Shown: positions 8,533-16,629 of the stretch, one piece after another
Layout: each line of letters begins with the position of its first letter
Numbering within the stretch: position 1 is the stretch's first letter
Assembly (NCBI GenBank): GCA_016866475.1
Contig: VGMF01000004.1
Coordinates: 62,001 to 126,000, forward strand
Source of the DNA: Chlamydiota bacterium
Lineage (GTDB): Bacteria > Chlamydiota > Chlamydiia > Chlamydiales > RGXB01
Direction: 5' to 3'
Length of the DNA: 64,000 nt
Notes under the pieces: model-generated
Told to the model about the DNA's origin: nothing
What the model saw: only the letters and a program-made list of their open reading frames with translations
Databases searched by the model: none
Position numbers and translations under genes: made by a program

Positions 8533-9657
8533 CTATTGGTAACTGACTTCATCTTTGGAAATGTGGATGGGGTGCGAGGAGTTTTCAAACAGATTTGTGC
8601 AAAATTCTTTGTTTTTCAAATACCAAGCCAGCGTTTCTGTTAAGCCCTCTTCAAAGGAGATGATCGGCGTCCAGCCGAGCAATTCTTTCGCTTTTTTTGT
8701 CCCTGCAATATGGCAATCGACCTGGCCGGGACGATCCGAAATATGGAAGACAGGGTAATTGGGTTTTTGCAGAATCGATAGAATCGATTGGACAATTTCG
8801 TTTACAGAGATTGCCTTTTCGGTTCCTATGTTGATTTCTTCCCCTTTAAGGGTGGAAAAATCGGGTTTATGTAGAGCCATATCAATCGCCCTTGCTGTGT
8901 CAAGAGTGTGCAGCCAGTCTCTAGATTGGTCTCCACTGCCATGGATTTTGATGGGCTGGTTCAAAATGATAGATGCCGCAATTCTCGGAATCAGCTTCTC
9001 AACATGTTGGTTAGGACCGTAATTATTGAAAGGCCTAATGATAAGCACCGGAAGATCATAGGTGCAATAATAGGAGTAGACAAGACGATCCGCTCCTGCC
9101 TTAGCTGCAGCATACGGGCTGCGAGGTTTTAGGGGATGTGTCTCCGTCATCGGCTGAGTGTCGGCTGTCCCGTAGACTTCAGAGGTCGATATGTGGATAA
9201 AACGCTCTACTTTGGACCTGTTTTTTTGGAGCGCGACAAGAAGGGATCTAGTCCCTAAGATATCTGTTTCAAGAAACTTTTCGTCCGATAGAATACTCCT
9301 TGTAACGTGCGATTCGGCCGCAAAATGGACTACAAAATCACTTACCTTCATCAAGCTATCTACGGTCTCAAAATCGTTGATGTTTGCATGCACAAACTTA
9401 AAACGGTCCGAATATCTTATTTCCCCGGAGATGTTCTCTAATGAACCAGCATACGTCAAAGCATCGATGACGATGAATTGGTAGCAGGGGTATTTATCGT
9501 ACATGTATTGTAGAAAATTACTTCCAATAAATCCTGCCGCACCTGTAATCAAAACCGTTTTTTTATTTTCGTTGGAAGCTTCTGTAGATGAAAAAACGTA
9601 GCTTGTGGATATAAATCCGAAAAGCGTTAATTTAATTATAAATTTTTGTAAAAGCAA
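8533..9657 (-). CDS. NDP-glucose 4,6-dehydratase (RmlB-like SDR)
   Basis: 374 aa; 'VLITGAAGFIGSNFLQYM', 'VVHFAAESHVTRS', 'STSEVYGTA', 'YAAAKAGADRL', 'RPFNNYGPNQHVEKLIPR'; hydrophobic N-terminus. Confidence 0.88.
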   Translation of the reverse strand: MLLQKFIIKLTLFGFISTSYVFSSTEASNENKKTVLITGAAGFIGSNFLQYMYDKYPCYQFIVIDALTYAGSLENISGEIRYSDRFKFVHANINDFETVDSLMKVSDFVVHFAAESHVTRSILSDEKFLETDILGTRSLLVALQKNRSKVERFIHISTSEVYGTADTQPMTETHPLKPRSPYAAAKAGADRLVYSYYCTYDLPVLIIRPFNNYGPNQHVEKLIPRIAASIILNQPIKIHGSGDQSRDWLHTLDTARAIDMALHKPDFSTLKGEEINIGTEKAISVNEIVQSILSILQKPNYPVFHISDRPGQVDCHIAGTKKAKELLGWTPIISFEEGLTETLAWYLKNKEFCTNLFENSSHPIHISKDEVSYQ

Positions 9658-10040
9658 TTTAAGACCTCTTTGTATGGTTTCCTTGTCCAGTAGTAAAAAA
9701 ATAAAATCGAAAGTATTCTTTAATCATCCAACTTAAATATTTAAAATCAAACTAATTGTAGTTTACCTCTTTTTTGATCGGCACCAGGTATCATCCTTAT
9801 AAAGGCTTTTATCTAGAGGATTTTACCGTTTTTTTTGCTTCTTTCAGGAGTCGGATTTTGAGATAAAATGGTTATAAATAATGGCAGAGCCCTTTTCAAG
9901 CACCTCTACATTAAGAAATAATAAAAACGAAATCAAGGAGAAATGAATAATTTTTTTTATTTTTTTCGCTGCTTCTTTCGTTAGATTGATTCTTATTGCA
10001 TTTCAGCTTACCCTAGTTAGAAGCTGAGGAGCCTGAATTT

Positions 10041-10523
10041 TTGGTGCAAAGGTTGTTTGTATTTTTATTCTTTTTGGTAGGCTGCAATAGGACCGGTTTA
10101 GAAGTGGAGCATTTTCTGGTCGATAAAAGAAACCTCCCCTCGACACTCACACTTTCACCCGATCCTCTCCAAGATGAGGACTATAAGGGGCAGATCTTAT
10201 TGATAAAATACGGGATGCCCAACCAACTATTTCTTGAAAGAGCCCCTCTAGTCGCCCGATTCCTTTTTAAAAACCTGGACGAAAAAACGCTGGTATTTCA
10301 TCCGGATAAAAAAACGGGTGTGGAGCGGATTGAATGGTCCGGTAAAGATTTTTTACACCATGGCCCTGTTGTCGGATACCATGTCTCTTTAGGGGATTTT
10401 GTGGTCAAAAGCCCTCTCTACGCGGAAATAATAGAGATCGACGGCCAAAGACTTCGGGGACAAAGTTCCTACTCAATCCCCTTTACGATGGAAGAAGATG
10501 AAGAGATTCCCGAAATCGAATAA
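10041..10523 (+). CDS. hypothetical lipoprotein
   Basis: 160 aa; N-terminus 'MVQRLFVFLFFLVGCNRTG' with lipobox-like LVGC. Confidence 0.6.
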   Translation: MVQRLFVFLFFLVGCNRTGLEVEHFLVDKRNLPSTLTLSPDPLQDEDYKGQILLIKYGMPNQLFLERAPLVARFLFKNLDEKTLVFHPDKKTGVERIEWSGKDFLHHGPVVGYHVSLGDFVVKSPLYAEIIEIDGQRLRGQSSYSIPFTMEEDEEIPEIE

Positions 10524-10643
10524 AAACGGTTCATGAAAACCTTTTCACTATGCGGCTTTTGCTAGTCCTATCCGTTGGATCTACGAGAGGTATTAGGTTC
10601 TGACAGATCTAAAGAAGAAGTCTATCTAGAGGATTCTGTTTAA

Positions 10644-10759
10644 ATAAAAAGCTGCTTTGTATCCGCTTTTATCGGAGATGGTATTCAGGCTTCAAGAAGA
10701 GGTCTTTTATTCATAAAAAGCTGCCTTGTGTCCGCTTTTATCGGAGAGGGTTTTCAGGC
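10644..10759. repeat. 47-bp direct repeat, 2 copies at 69-bp spacing, second copy overlapping a stop codon
   Basis: ataaaaagctgctttgtatccgcttttatcggagatggtattcaggc (10644-10690) and ataaaaagctgccttgtgtccgcttttatcggagagggttttcaggc (10713-10759). Confidence 0.85.
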
Positions 10760-11740
10760 GTGTCGAAGGACGGTTTTAGAGACTTTTAAAGATTGCTTTA
10801 CTTGCACCAAGCTAAGGCAAGGATCTGTAATGGAGAGTCCCCTCTTTGGTTTTTTGGAAAAAGGTTGGTTCCCCTCTTCAAGATGGCACTCTATCATAAT
10901 CCCGTCGATAAAAGGGGAGTCGTTCGATAAAATTTGCTCAAAAAGCTTTATTTGTAGAGCAGGGTCTTTAAACGAATTTTGGTGAGCGCAGTCTACAAAT
11001 ACTGAGCCTTTTAGACCTCTATTCTCAATCCTTTTTTTTCCCTGTTCAGCTTGATCATGGTTCGGGCCAAGAAAGCCACCTCGCAGCATCATGTGGGTAA
11101 AAGGGTTTTTCGCATAGACCATTTCCGCTCCGTTGGGCCCCATTTTCGGTGCAAAAAAACCGTTTTGGGTGAGCTCCATTGCATCTAAAACCCCATCGAG
11201 ACGGCCGTCAAGGCTATTTTTGAAAATGATCGGCATCGGTAAGGCGGCTGCCAACTGTCTATGCGTTTGGGAATAGACGGTCCGAGCCCCGATGATCCCT
11301 ACCGTCACAAGGTCGTCGACGTAGGGAGCTAAAAAAGGGTCGATAAATTCGTAACTCAAAGGGATACCTTGTTCTACGAGGGCTATCATGAATTTTCTAG
11401 ATAACAAAATCCCTTTTTCAAAATCGCACCTGCCATCAAGATCCGGATCCATTAAAAATCCGCGCCAATAGTGGTTAGAACGGGGCTTCTCCAGGTGGCA
11501 GCGAAATACAAAAAGGAATTCGGGGTGCTCTTTTTGCAATAAGCCGATTTTTTCGGCTAAAAAAAAGTCGGTCTCTGGATCGTGGATCGAACAGGGTCCC
11601 AGGATCAAGGGCTTAATCGAGCTAAGCGGTTGTTGCAAGAGTAGGCGTCCTCGTCGAATCATTTCCTTTAATTCAGGATGGAGAGGGAGCTTTTCTTGGA
11701 TTGAGGCTGCCAAAGGGAGGGGTCTTGACTGAAGCATCAA
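10754..11740 (-). CDS. 3-deoxy-7-phosphoheptulonate (DAHP) synthase, class I
   Basis: 'LILGPCSIHDPE', 'FRCHLEKPRSNHYWRGFLMDPDLDG', 'GIIGARTVYSQTHRQLA', 'FKNSLDGRLDGVLDAM' match AroF/G/H-type DAHPS. Confidence 0.88.
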   Translation of the reverse strand: MMLQSRPLPLAASIQEKLPLHPELKEMIRRGRLLLQQPLSSIKPLILGPCSIHDPETDFFLAEKIGLLQKEHPEFLFVFRCHLEKPRSNHYWRGFLMDPDLDGRCDFEKGILLSRKFMIALVEQGIPLSYEFIDPFLAPYVDDLVTVGIIGARTVYSQTHRQLAAALPMPIIFKNSLDGRLDGVLDAMELTQNGFFAPKMGPNGAEMVYAKNPFTHMMLRGGFLGPNHDQAEQGKKRIENRGLKGSVFVDCAHQNSFKDPALQIKLFEQILSNDSPFIDGIMIECHLEEGNQPFSKKPKRGLSITDPCLSLVQVKQSLKVSKTVLRHA

Positions 11741-11770
11741 AAAAGCAATTTTTCCTTTTTTTTGTCTTTT

Positions 11771-14533
11771 TTAGCGGTTTTGTTCACTATTTGCAATCAA
11801 AAGCTTTTCATGCTGGTTCTTGAGGGCTATTCTTTCATCAAGTAGGCTTCTGTACTGCTCTTCTGTGGTTTGGAGCAGCGCCTGCGGAGCCTTCGAGACA
11901 AATTCGGGGTTTTTTAAGCGCCCTGTCAATCCTTCGATTTTTTTCTCTACCGCTTCTATCTGTTTTTCCAGCCGTACACACTCTTTGAACAGCATTTCTT
12001 TGGGTAGAGGGATAAACAGAGTCGCATCCAAAAAGCTCAATTCCGTACCAAACTGCCCCAGCTTGAAATGATCCACAGGGTGCATCTTGCTTTTTGTAAG
12101 AGTTTCTATCACCTCAAAAGCTTCCAAGGGGGTTTTTCCCCGGTGGCTTTTTTCGATTACCTGTATGGCGATCTCCACACCGGGCGGAATTTGCATTTCG
12201 GCACGCACATTGCGGATCTTTTGCACCCAGTCTAGCGCTTCATCAAAATGGGAAACAGGATTCCCCCCTTTTTGGAATCGGACTTGCCGCAACGCCAGCA
12301 GGGGATCTAGATCTTTCAGCTGCTGTCGGATGTGCTGATAAATCTCCTCGGAGACAAAAGGGATGAACGGATGCATCATAGCTAAAGATTCAATCAGAAC
12401 ATGGACCAAAACGGCTCTGGTCCGCTCTAACTCCTCTTGCGTCCCCTTTTTTCTGAATAAAAGGGGTTTGACCGCCTCTAAATAGACTGCGCAAAAATCA
12501 TCCCAGAAAAAGCGGTACACCTTTTGGGCCGCTTCGTTAATAAAGTAGCGATCGATGCACGCATCGACCTCGATTGACGTTTGCGAGAACTTTTCCAAAA
12601 TCCACAGGTCTACAACAGGGACATGGTCCAACTCCAGATGGGGCACTTTAGTAAGTCCTTCGAGATAGGGGAGGGTGAAACGGAACGCATTCCAGATTTT
12701 ATTGATAAAGTTGCGCCCCTCTTCGAAACGGCGCATATCTAGATCAATTTGTCGAGCATGGGATACCAGGGAAAGGAGGGCGAATCGAACCGCATCGACC
12801 CCATAGGTCTCGATCATTTCTACAGGATCGATCACGTTCCCCTTCGATTTGGACATCTTTTCCCATTTAAAGTGGACCCCTTTGGGAACCTTGTCGCTCA
12901 TCTCAAAAGAGTTGCGCTCCTCTTTAGTCACATATTGGATGTGGCCACCTTGCCCCTCTCTCCAGTATGATTTGGCATAAATTAGGCCATGTAGAAAAAC
13001 CTTTTTGAAAGGGGGGTGCTGCACTGCGCATTCGGACATCAGAATCATTCTGGCTACCCAGAAAAAAAGGATGTCATGTCCGGTCACAAGTACCGAGGTG
13101 GGAAAGAACGTTTTAAAGTCGGGTGTTTTATCCGGCCAACCCGTGCAGCTCAAAGGCCATAAAGCGCTCGAAAACCATGTGTCAAGAACGTCCGGATCTC
13201 TGTAGTAGCGCTCGGGGTTTTTTTCTACTTCCGGAGGATTCCCTTCGCCGATGTGGCAGAGCGGGGCATCCCCGTTTTCTTTGTCGTACCAGATAGGAAT
13301 CGAATGGCCCCACCAGAGTTGTCTCGATATGCACCAATCTTGCAGATTGTCGATCCAGTGGTGGTAGGTACGCTCCCACTCTTGCGGGATGATTTCCACC
13401 TCTTTATTACGTACAATCTCGTTCAAGCGGTCTTTGAACGCGCGCATATTCACAAACCACTGTTTGGATAGGTAGGGCTCAATCACCGCTTTGGAGCGAT
13501 AGGAAATACCGACACGGTTGGTGTGTTTTTCGATCTTTACTAAATGCCCTTGCTTTTTCATCTCATCGACGATTTTTTCGCGGGCTTCTGCCATTTTTAA
13601 GCCACTGTATGGTTCGTATCCCTCAAGTACAGATCCGTTAGGTGCCATCATGTTGATTGCCTCAAGCCCTAACCTTTTTGCGCACTGGTAGTCGTTGGGG
13701 TCATGGCCAGGGGTTATCTTGACGGCTCCGGTTCCAAATTCTGGATCGACGAAAGGATCTAAGACAATAGGCAAATCGATGTTTCTCGCCGGGTGGAAAA
13801 ATGTCTTTCCGTGATAGGCAAGGTACTTCTCATCCTTCGGGTGCACCGCGATTGCAACATCAGCGAGCATCGTTTCCGGGCGGGTGGTCGCGACTTGTAT
13901 AAAACCCGTTTGATCGCTGAGGCGAAATTGGAACGTGTAGAGCTTCCCTTCGCGCTCCTCATACTCCACCTCATCTTCAGCCAAAGCAGTCTCGGTGACC
14001 GGATCCCAGTTTACAAGGTAGAGGCCTCGATAGATCAACCCTTGGTCAAAAAGTTTTTTGAACATGGTGCCGACGCTTTTGGAGCAGACCTCATCAAGGG
14101 TGAAGCGTTGTCTGGACCAATCGCAGGAGGCTCCCAGCCGTTTGAATTGGGAGAGGATGCGCTTTTCATAGTCGTTTTTCCATGCAAAAGCGTAAGATAA
14201 AAACTCCTCTTTGGTCAGGTCTATGCGTCTGAGATTTTTTGTTGAAAGGAGCATCCGCTCAACAACCGTCTGGGTGGCAATCCCTGCGTGGTCGGTGCCG
14301 GGGTACCAGACCACACTGTATCCGCGCATTCTGTGGTAGCGGATGAGGAGATCTTGAACGCTTGCATCCAAAGCATGCCCCATGTGGAGTTGACCGGTAA
14401 CATTCGGAGGGGGGATAACGATCGAGAAAGGGGGGGCAAAACTCTCTGTATCGGCTCTATAAACCCCCTCCCATAGAGGGTTCACCAATGATTCGTTAGC
14501 TTTAGGGTCAAAAGTTTTAGGCAGTTCTTGCAT
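11771..14533 (-). CDS. valS: Valyl-tRNA synthetase
   Basis: 920 aa; 'PPPNVTGQLHMGHAL' (HIGH-type) and 'KMSKSKGNVIDP' (KMSKS). Confidence 0.97.
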   Translation of the reverse strand: MQELPKTFDPKANESLVNPLWEGVYRADTESFAPPFSIVIPPPNVTGQLHMGHALDASVQDLLIRYHRMRGYSVVWYPGTDHAGIATQTVVERMLLSTKNLRRIDLTKEEFLSYAFAWKNDYEKRILSQFKRLGASCDWSRQRFTLDEVCSKSVGTMFKKLFDQGLIYRGLYLVNWDPVTETALAEDEVEYEEREGKLYTFQFRLSDQTGFIQVATTRPETMLADVAIAVHPKDEKYLAYHGKTFFHPARNIDLPIVLDPFVDPEFGTGAVKITPGHDPNDYQCAKRLGLEAINMMAPNGSVLEGYEPYSGLKMAEAREKIVDEMKKQGHLVKIEKHTNRVGISYRSKAVIEPYLSKQWFVNMRAFKDRLNEIVRNKEVEIIPQEWERTYHHWIDNLQDWCISRQLWWGHSIPIWYDKENGDAPLCHIGEGNPPEVEKNPERYYRDPDVLDTWFSSALWPLSCTGWPDKTPDFKTFFPTSVLVTGHDILFFWVARMILMSECAVQHPPFKKVFLHGLIYAKSYWREGQGGHIQYVTKEERNSFEMSDKVPKGVHFKWEKMSKSKGNVIDPVEMIETYGVDAVRFALLSLVSHARQIDLDMRRFEEGRNFINKIWNAFRFTLPYLEGLTKVPHLELDHVPVVDLWILEKFSQTSIEVDACIDRYFINEAAQKVYRFFWDDFCAVYLEAVKPLLFRKKGTQEELERTRAVLVHVLIESLAMMHPFIPFVSEEIYQHIRQQLKDLDPLLALRQVRFQKGGNPVSHFDEALDWVQKIRNVRAEMQIPPGVEIAIQVIEKSHRGKTPLEAFEVIETLTKSKMHPVDHFKLGQFGTELSFLDATLFIPLPKEMLFKECVRLEKQIEAVEKKIEGLTGRLKNPEFVSKAPQALLQTTEEQYRSLLDERIALKNQHEKLLIANSEQNR

Positions 14534-14633
14534 AGGCTTAAAAGACTAGCATAAAAAGGATTTTGTTTTAAAGAATCTCTTTTGAGGAAAAATAATGGGT
14601 GATTTCCTATTTCAAACTTTGTAAAATCTTTGC

Positions 14634-16451
14634 ATGCATGTTCCGCAATCATCGTTTTTCCACCCATTTGATCCGACTTCTGAAAGTTTATTCAGTCTTA
14701 AATTAGAAAATAGAAAATTTGATCTTTTAAAGGGGAATCTTCACGACGATCCCGAGTCCTTTTTGTCTCATCTTTTCCAGTTTTTGGATGAAAGCGGGAC
14801 ACAAGGTTTTGAAAAAGTTTTTCTAGACCAGGAAATCTTGGAATTTTTATCCTCGGATATTGATGCCTGGTTTGATTTAATGGTAGAGAGATTTCCCGCA
14901 AAAATAGATTGGATGGAAGAAAATTTTTATCCCGACACCCTCTCCAACGCCAGTTCGGAATCTACAGAGATTGTGGGCATGGAAACACAGGATGTAAAGC
15001 AGCTCTTTGATGAAATTCAGGCCAACCCAAAGTCAACCGGCGCCCTTTTAACAACTTTTTTGGTTGAAAACGGTTCGGTTCGCCTGGTTGCTTTTTTCGA
15101 TGATCCTGAGTTTGCCAAGCTTTTGACCCAAGATGAGGAGTTTTCCTGGGTTGAGGAGGTCATTGCGACTTTCCCGGGATTATCTGCCGTGGTTGAAATG
15201 CATATTTCAAAATTGTGGCTTACGAGGCCCGACTTGGAATTGGTGTTGAGTAAGAAAATCCCCTGGATGGATATTTTAGCAGAAAATCTTGGACAGACAA
15301 CACCTCTTTTATTCCTGTCCGGGCTTGTGAGAAAAAACTTGAAACAAGCCGATATTGATCCGGATGTAGTACACTCACTTCTTTTGGACGAAAATTTCCA
15401 AACAATTTTGCACACGGATCTAAGATACCCCTGGATCATCGTCTACCTGAGATCTAGGGAAAAATATATCCACTATGTAGAGGCTTTTTTAATAAAAAAA
15501 TGGAAGAATAATCCGGACCTGCAGCACATCGTCTTGCAAAACCCGTCGTGGATGAGAGCGCTGGAACTTTTCTCTAACGAGGCCACCCCCTTTTTATTTC
15601 TTATATCATTGCTGCGCAACAGGGTTGATGTCTCCCGTCTCGGACCGGAAAAAATCAGACAATCCATTTTTTTTATCCCAAAATGGGTTGTTGAACAGTG
15701 TTTGAATATACCGTCGTCTTCCCCAAAAGACCCAACAAATTTCAAAGAGGTGCTGGGCACTCTTATCGAGCGTACATCCCGGCTATCACTTTCTTTGGAT
15801 GAAAATCTTGAAAGGGACTGGATCCAATTTGTCTCCTCTCTCAATCCGATTACCCTTTTTTTAATTGCGCAAGATAAGAGGGCTCTTGAGCACTGTCATT
15901 ATTGGATACCCTGTTTGAACCAAAACATGATGCGGCTGATGATCCCTCTTTTCGAGCCCGATTGCCTACGGATTTTTTTGGACACGTTGCCGTTGGAAAA
16001 ACACAACAGCGTCCTAATTTTTGCAACCCAATTCCAAAGAGATTTTTATTGTAGAGACTACCTCTATCCCCTAGATAAGAAAATTAAAGAGTTTTGGGAT
16101 TCTGAACAAAATTGTGATGCGATGCGCCGATTTATCCTGGATAAAATAGGAACCCTCCAAAGAATTGGGACGCAGCTTCAGTCTGATTTCAGAAGGGGGG
16201 TTGATCAAATAGAGCTACTTGAGGACTATTTAGATCAATTACAGTCGGGAGTTTTTGCCCCTTGTCATAGAGAACAACCGGTCGCATCGAAAGAGGTGGA
16301 TGATTGTTTCCTATATGAAGAATTCGAAAGGCCACTTTTGACCGAGTCGCCCCGGCAACGACCCTCAGAGGGGAGCGAGGCCTTGCAACCTTTTGTACCT
16401 AAACTTGACTTTAGCCGTTTGCCCTTGATGAAGTTAGCAAAATCTTTGTGA
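14634..16451 (+). CDS. hypothetical protein (helical)
   Basis: 605-aa ORF; its stop codon lies inside the first copy of a 54-bp tandem repeat. Confidence 0.65.
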   Translation: MHVPQSSFFHPFDPTSESLFSLKLENRKFDLLKGNLHDDPESFLSHLFQFLDESGTQGFEKVFLDQEILEFLSSDIDAWFDLMVERFPAKIDWMEENFYPDTLSNASSESTEIVGMETQDVKQLFDEIQANPKSTGALLTTFLVENGSVRLVAFFDDPEFAKLLTQDEEFSWVEEVIATFPGLSAVVEMHISKLWLTRPDLELVLSKKIPWMDILAENLGQTTPLLFLSGLVRKNLKQADIDPDVVHSLLLDENFQTILHTDLRYPWIIVYLRSREKYIHYVEAFLIKKWKNNPDLQHIVLQNPSWMRALELFSNEATPFLFLISLLRNRVDVSRLGPEKIRQSIFFIPKWVVEQCLNIPSSSPKDPTNFKEVLGTLIERTSRLSLSLDENLERDWIQFVSSLNPITLFLIAQDKRALEHCHYWIPCLNQNMMRLMIPLFEPDCLRIFLDTLPLEKHNSVLIFATQFQRDFYCRDYLYPLDKKIKEFWDSEQNCDAMRRFILDKIGTLQRIGTQLQSDFRRGVDQIELLEDYLDQLQSGVFAPCHREQPVASKEVDDCFLYEEFERPLLTESPRQRPSEGSEALQPFVPKLDFSRLPLMKLAKSL

Positions 16452-16629
16452 AAGAGCCAATTCAAGGCCAGTCTGCCCTTGATGAAGTTAGCAAAATCTT
16501 TGTGAAAGAGCCAGTTCAAGGCCAGTCTGCCCTTGATGAAGTTAGCAAAATCTTTGTGAAAGAGCCAATTCAAGGCCAGTCTGCCCTTGATGAAGTTAGC
16601 AAAATCTTTGTAAAAGAGCCAATTCAAGG
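16421..16629. repeat. 54-bp tandem repeat, about 3.9 copies, bridging the 3' ends of two convergent genes
   Basis: Unit gcccttgatgaagttagcaaaatctttgtgaaagagccaattcaaggccagtct begins at 16421, 16475, 16529 and 16583. Confidence 0.97.

Noticed and set aside
14634-16451. Internal repeats (about 80-aa helical modules) in the 605-aa ORF as a solenoid effector
   Set aside because: Visible similarity between segments ('TPLLFLSGLVRKN', 'TPFLFLISLLRNR') is too weak to claim without profile-based repeat detection.
16421-16629. Possible CRISPR array
   Set aside because: Repeats are head-to-tail without unique spacers, bridge gene 3' ends, and no cas genes are present. The same reasoning applies to 38718-38880, 54534-54720 and 59416-59590.
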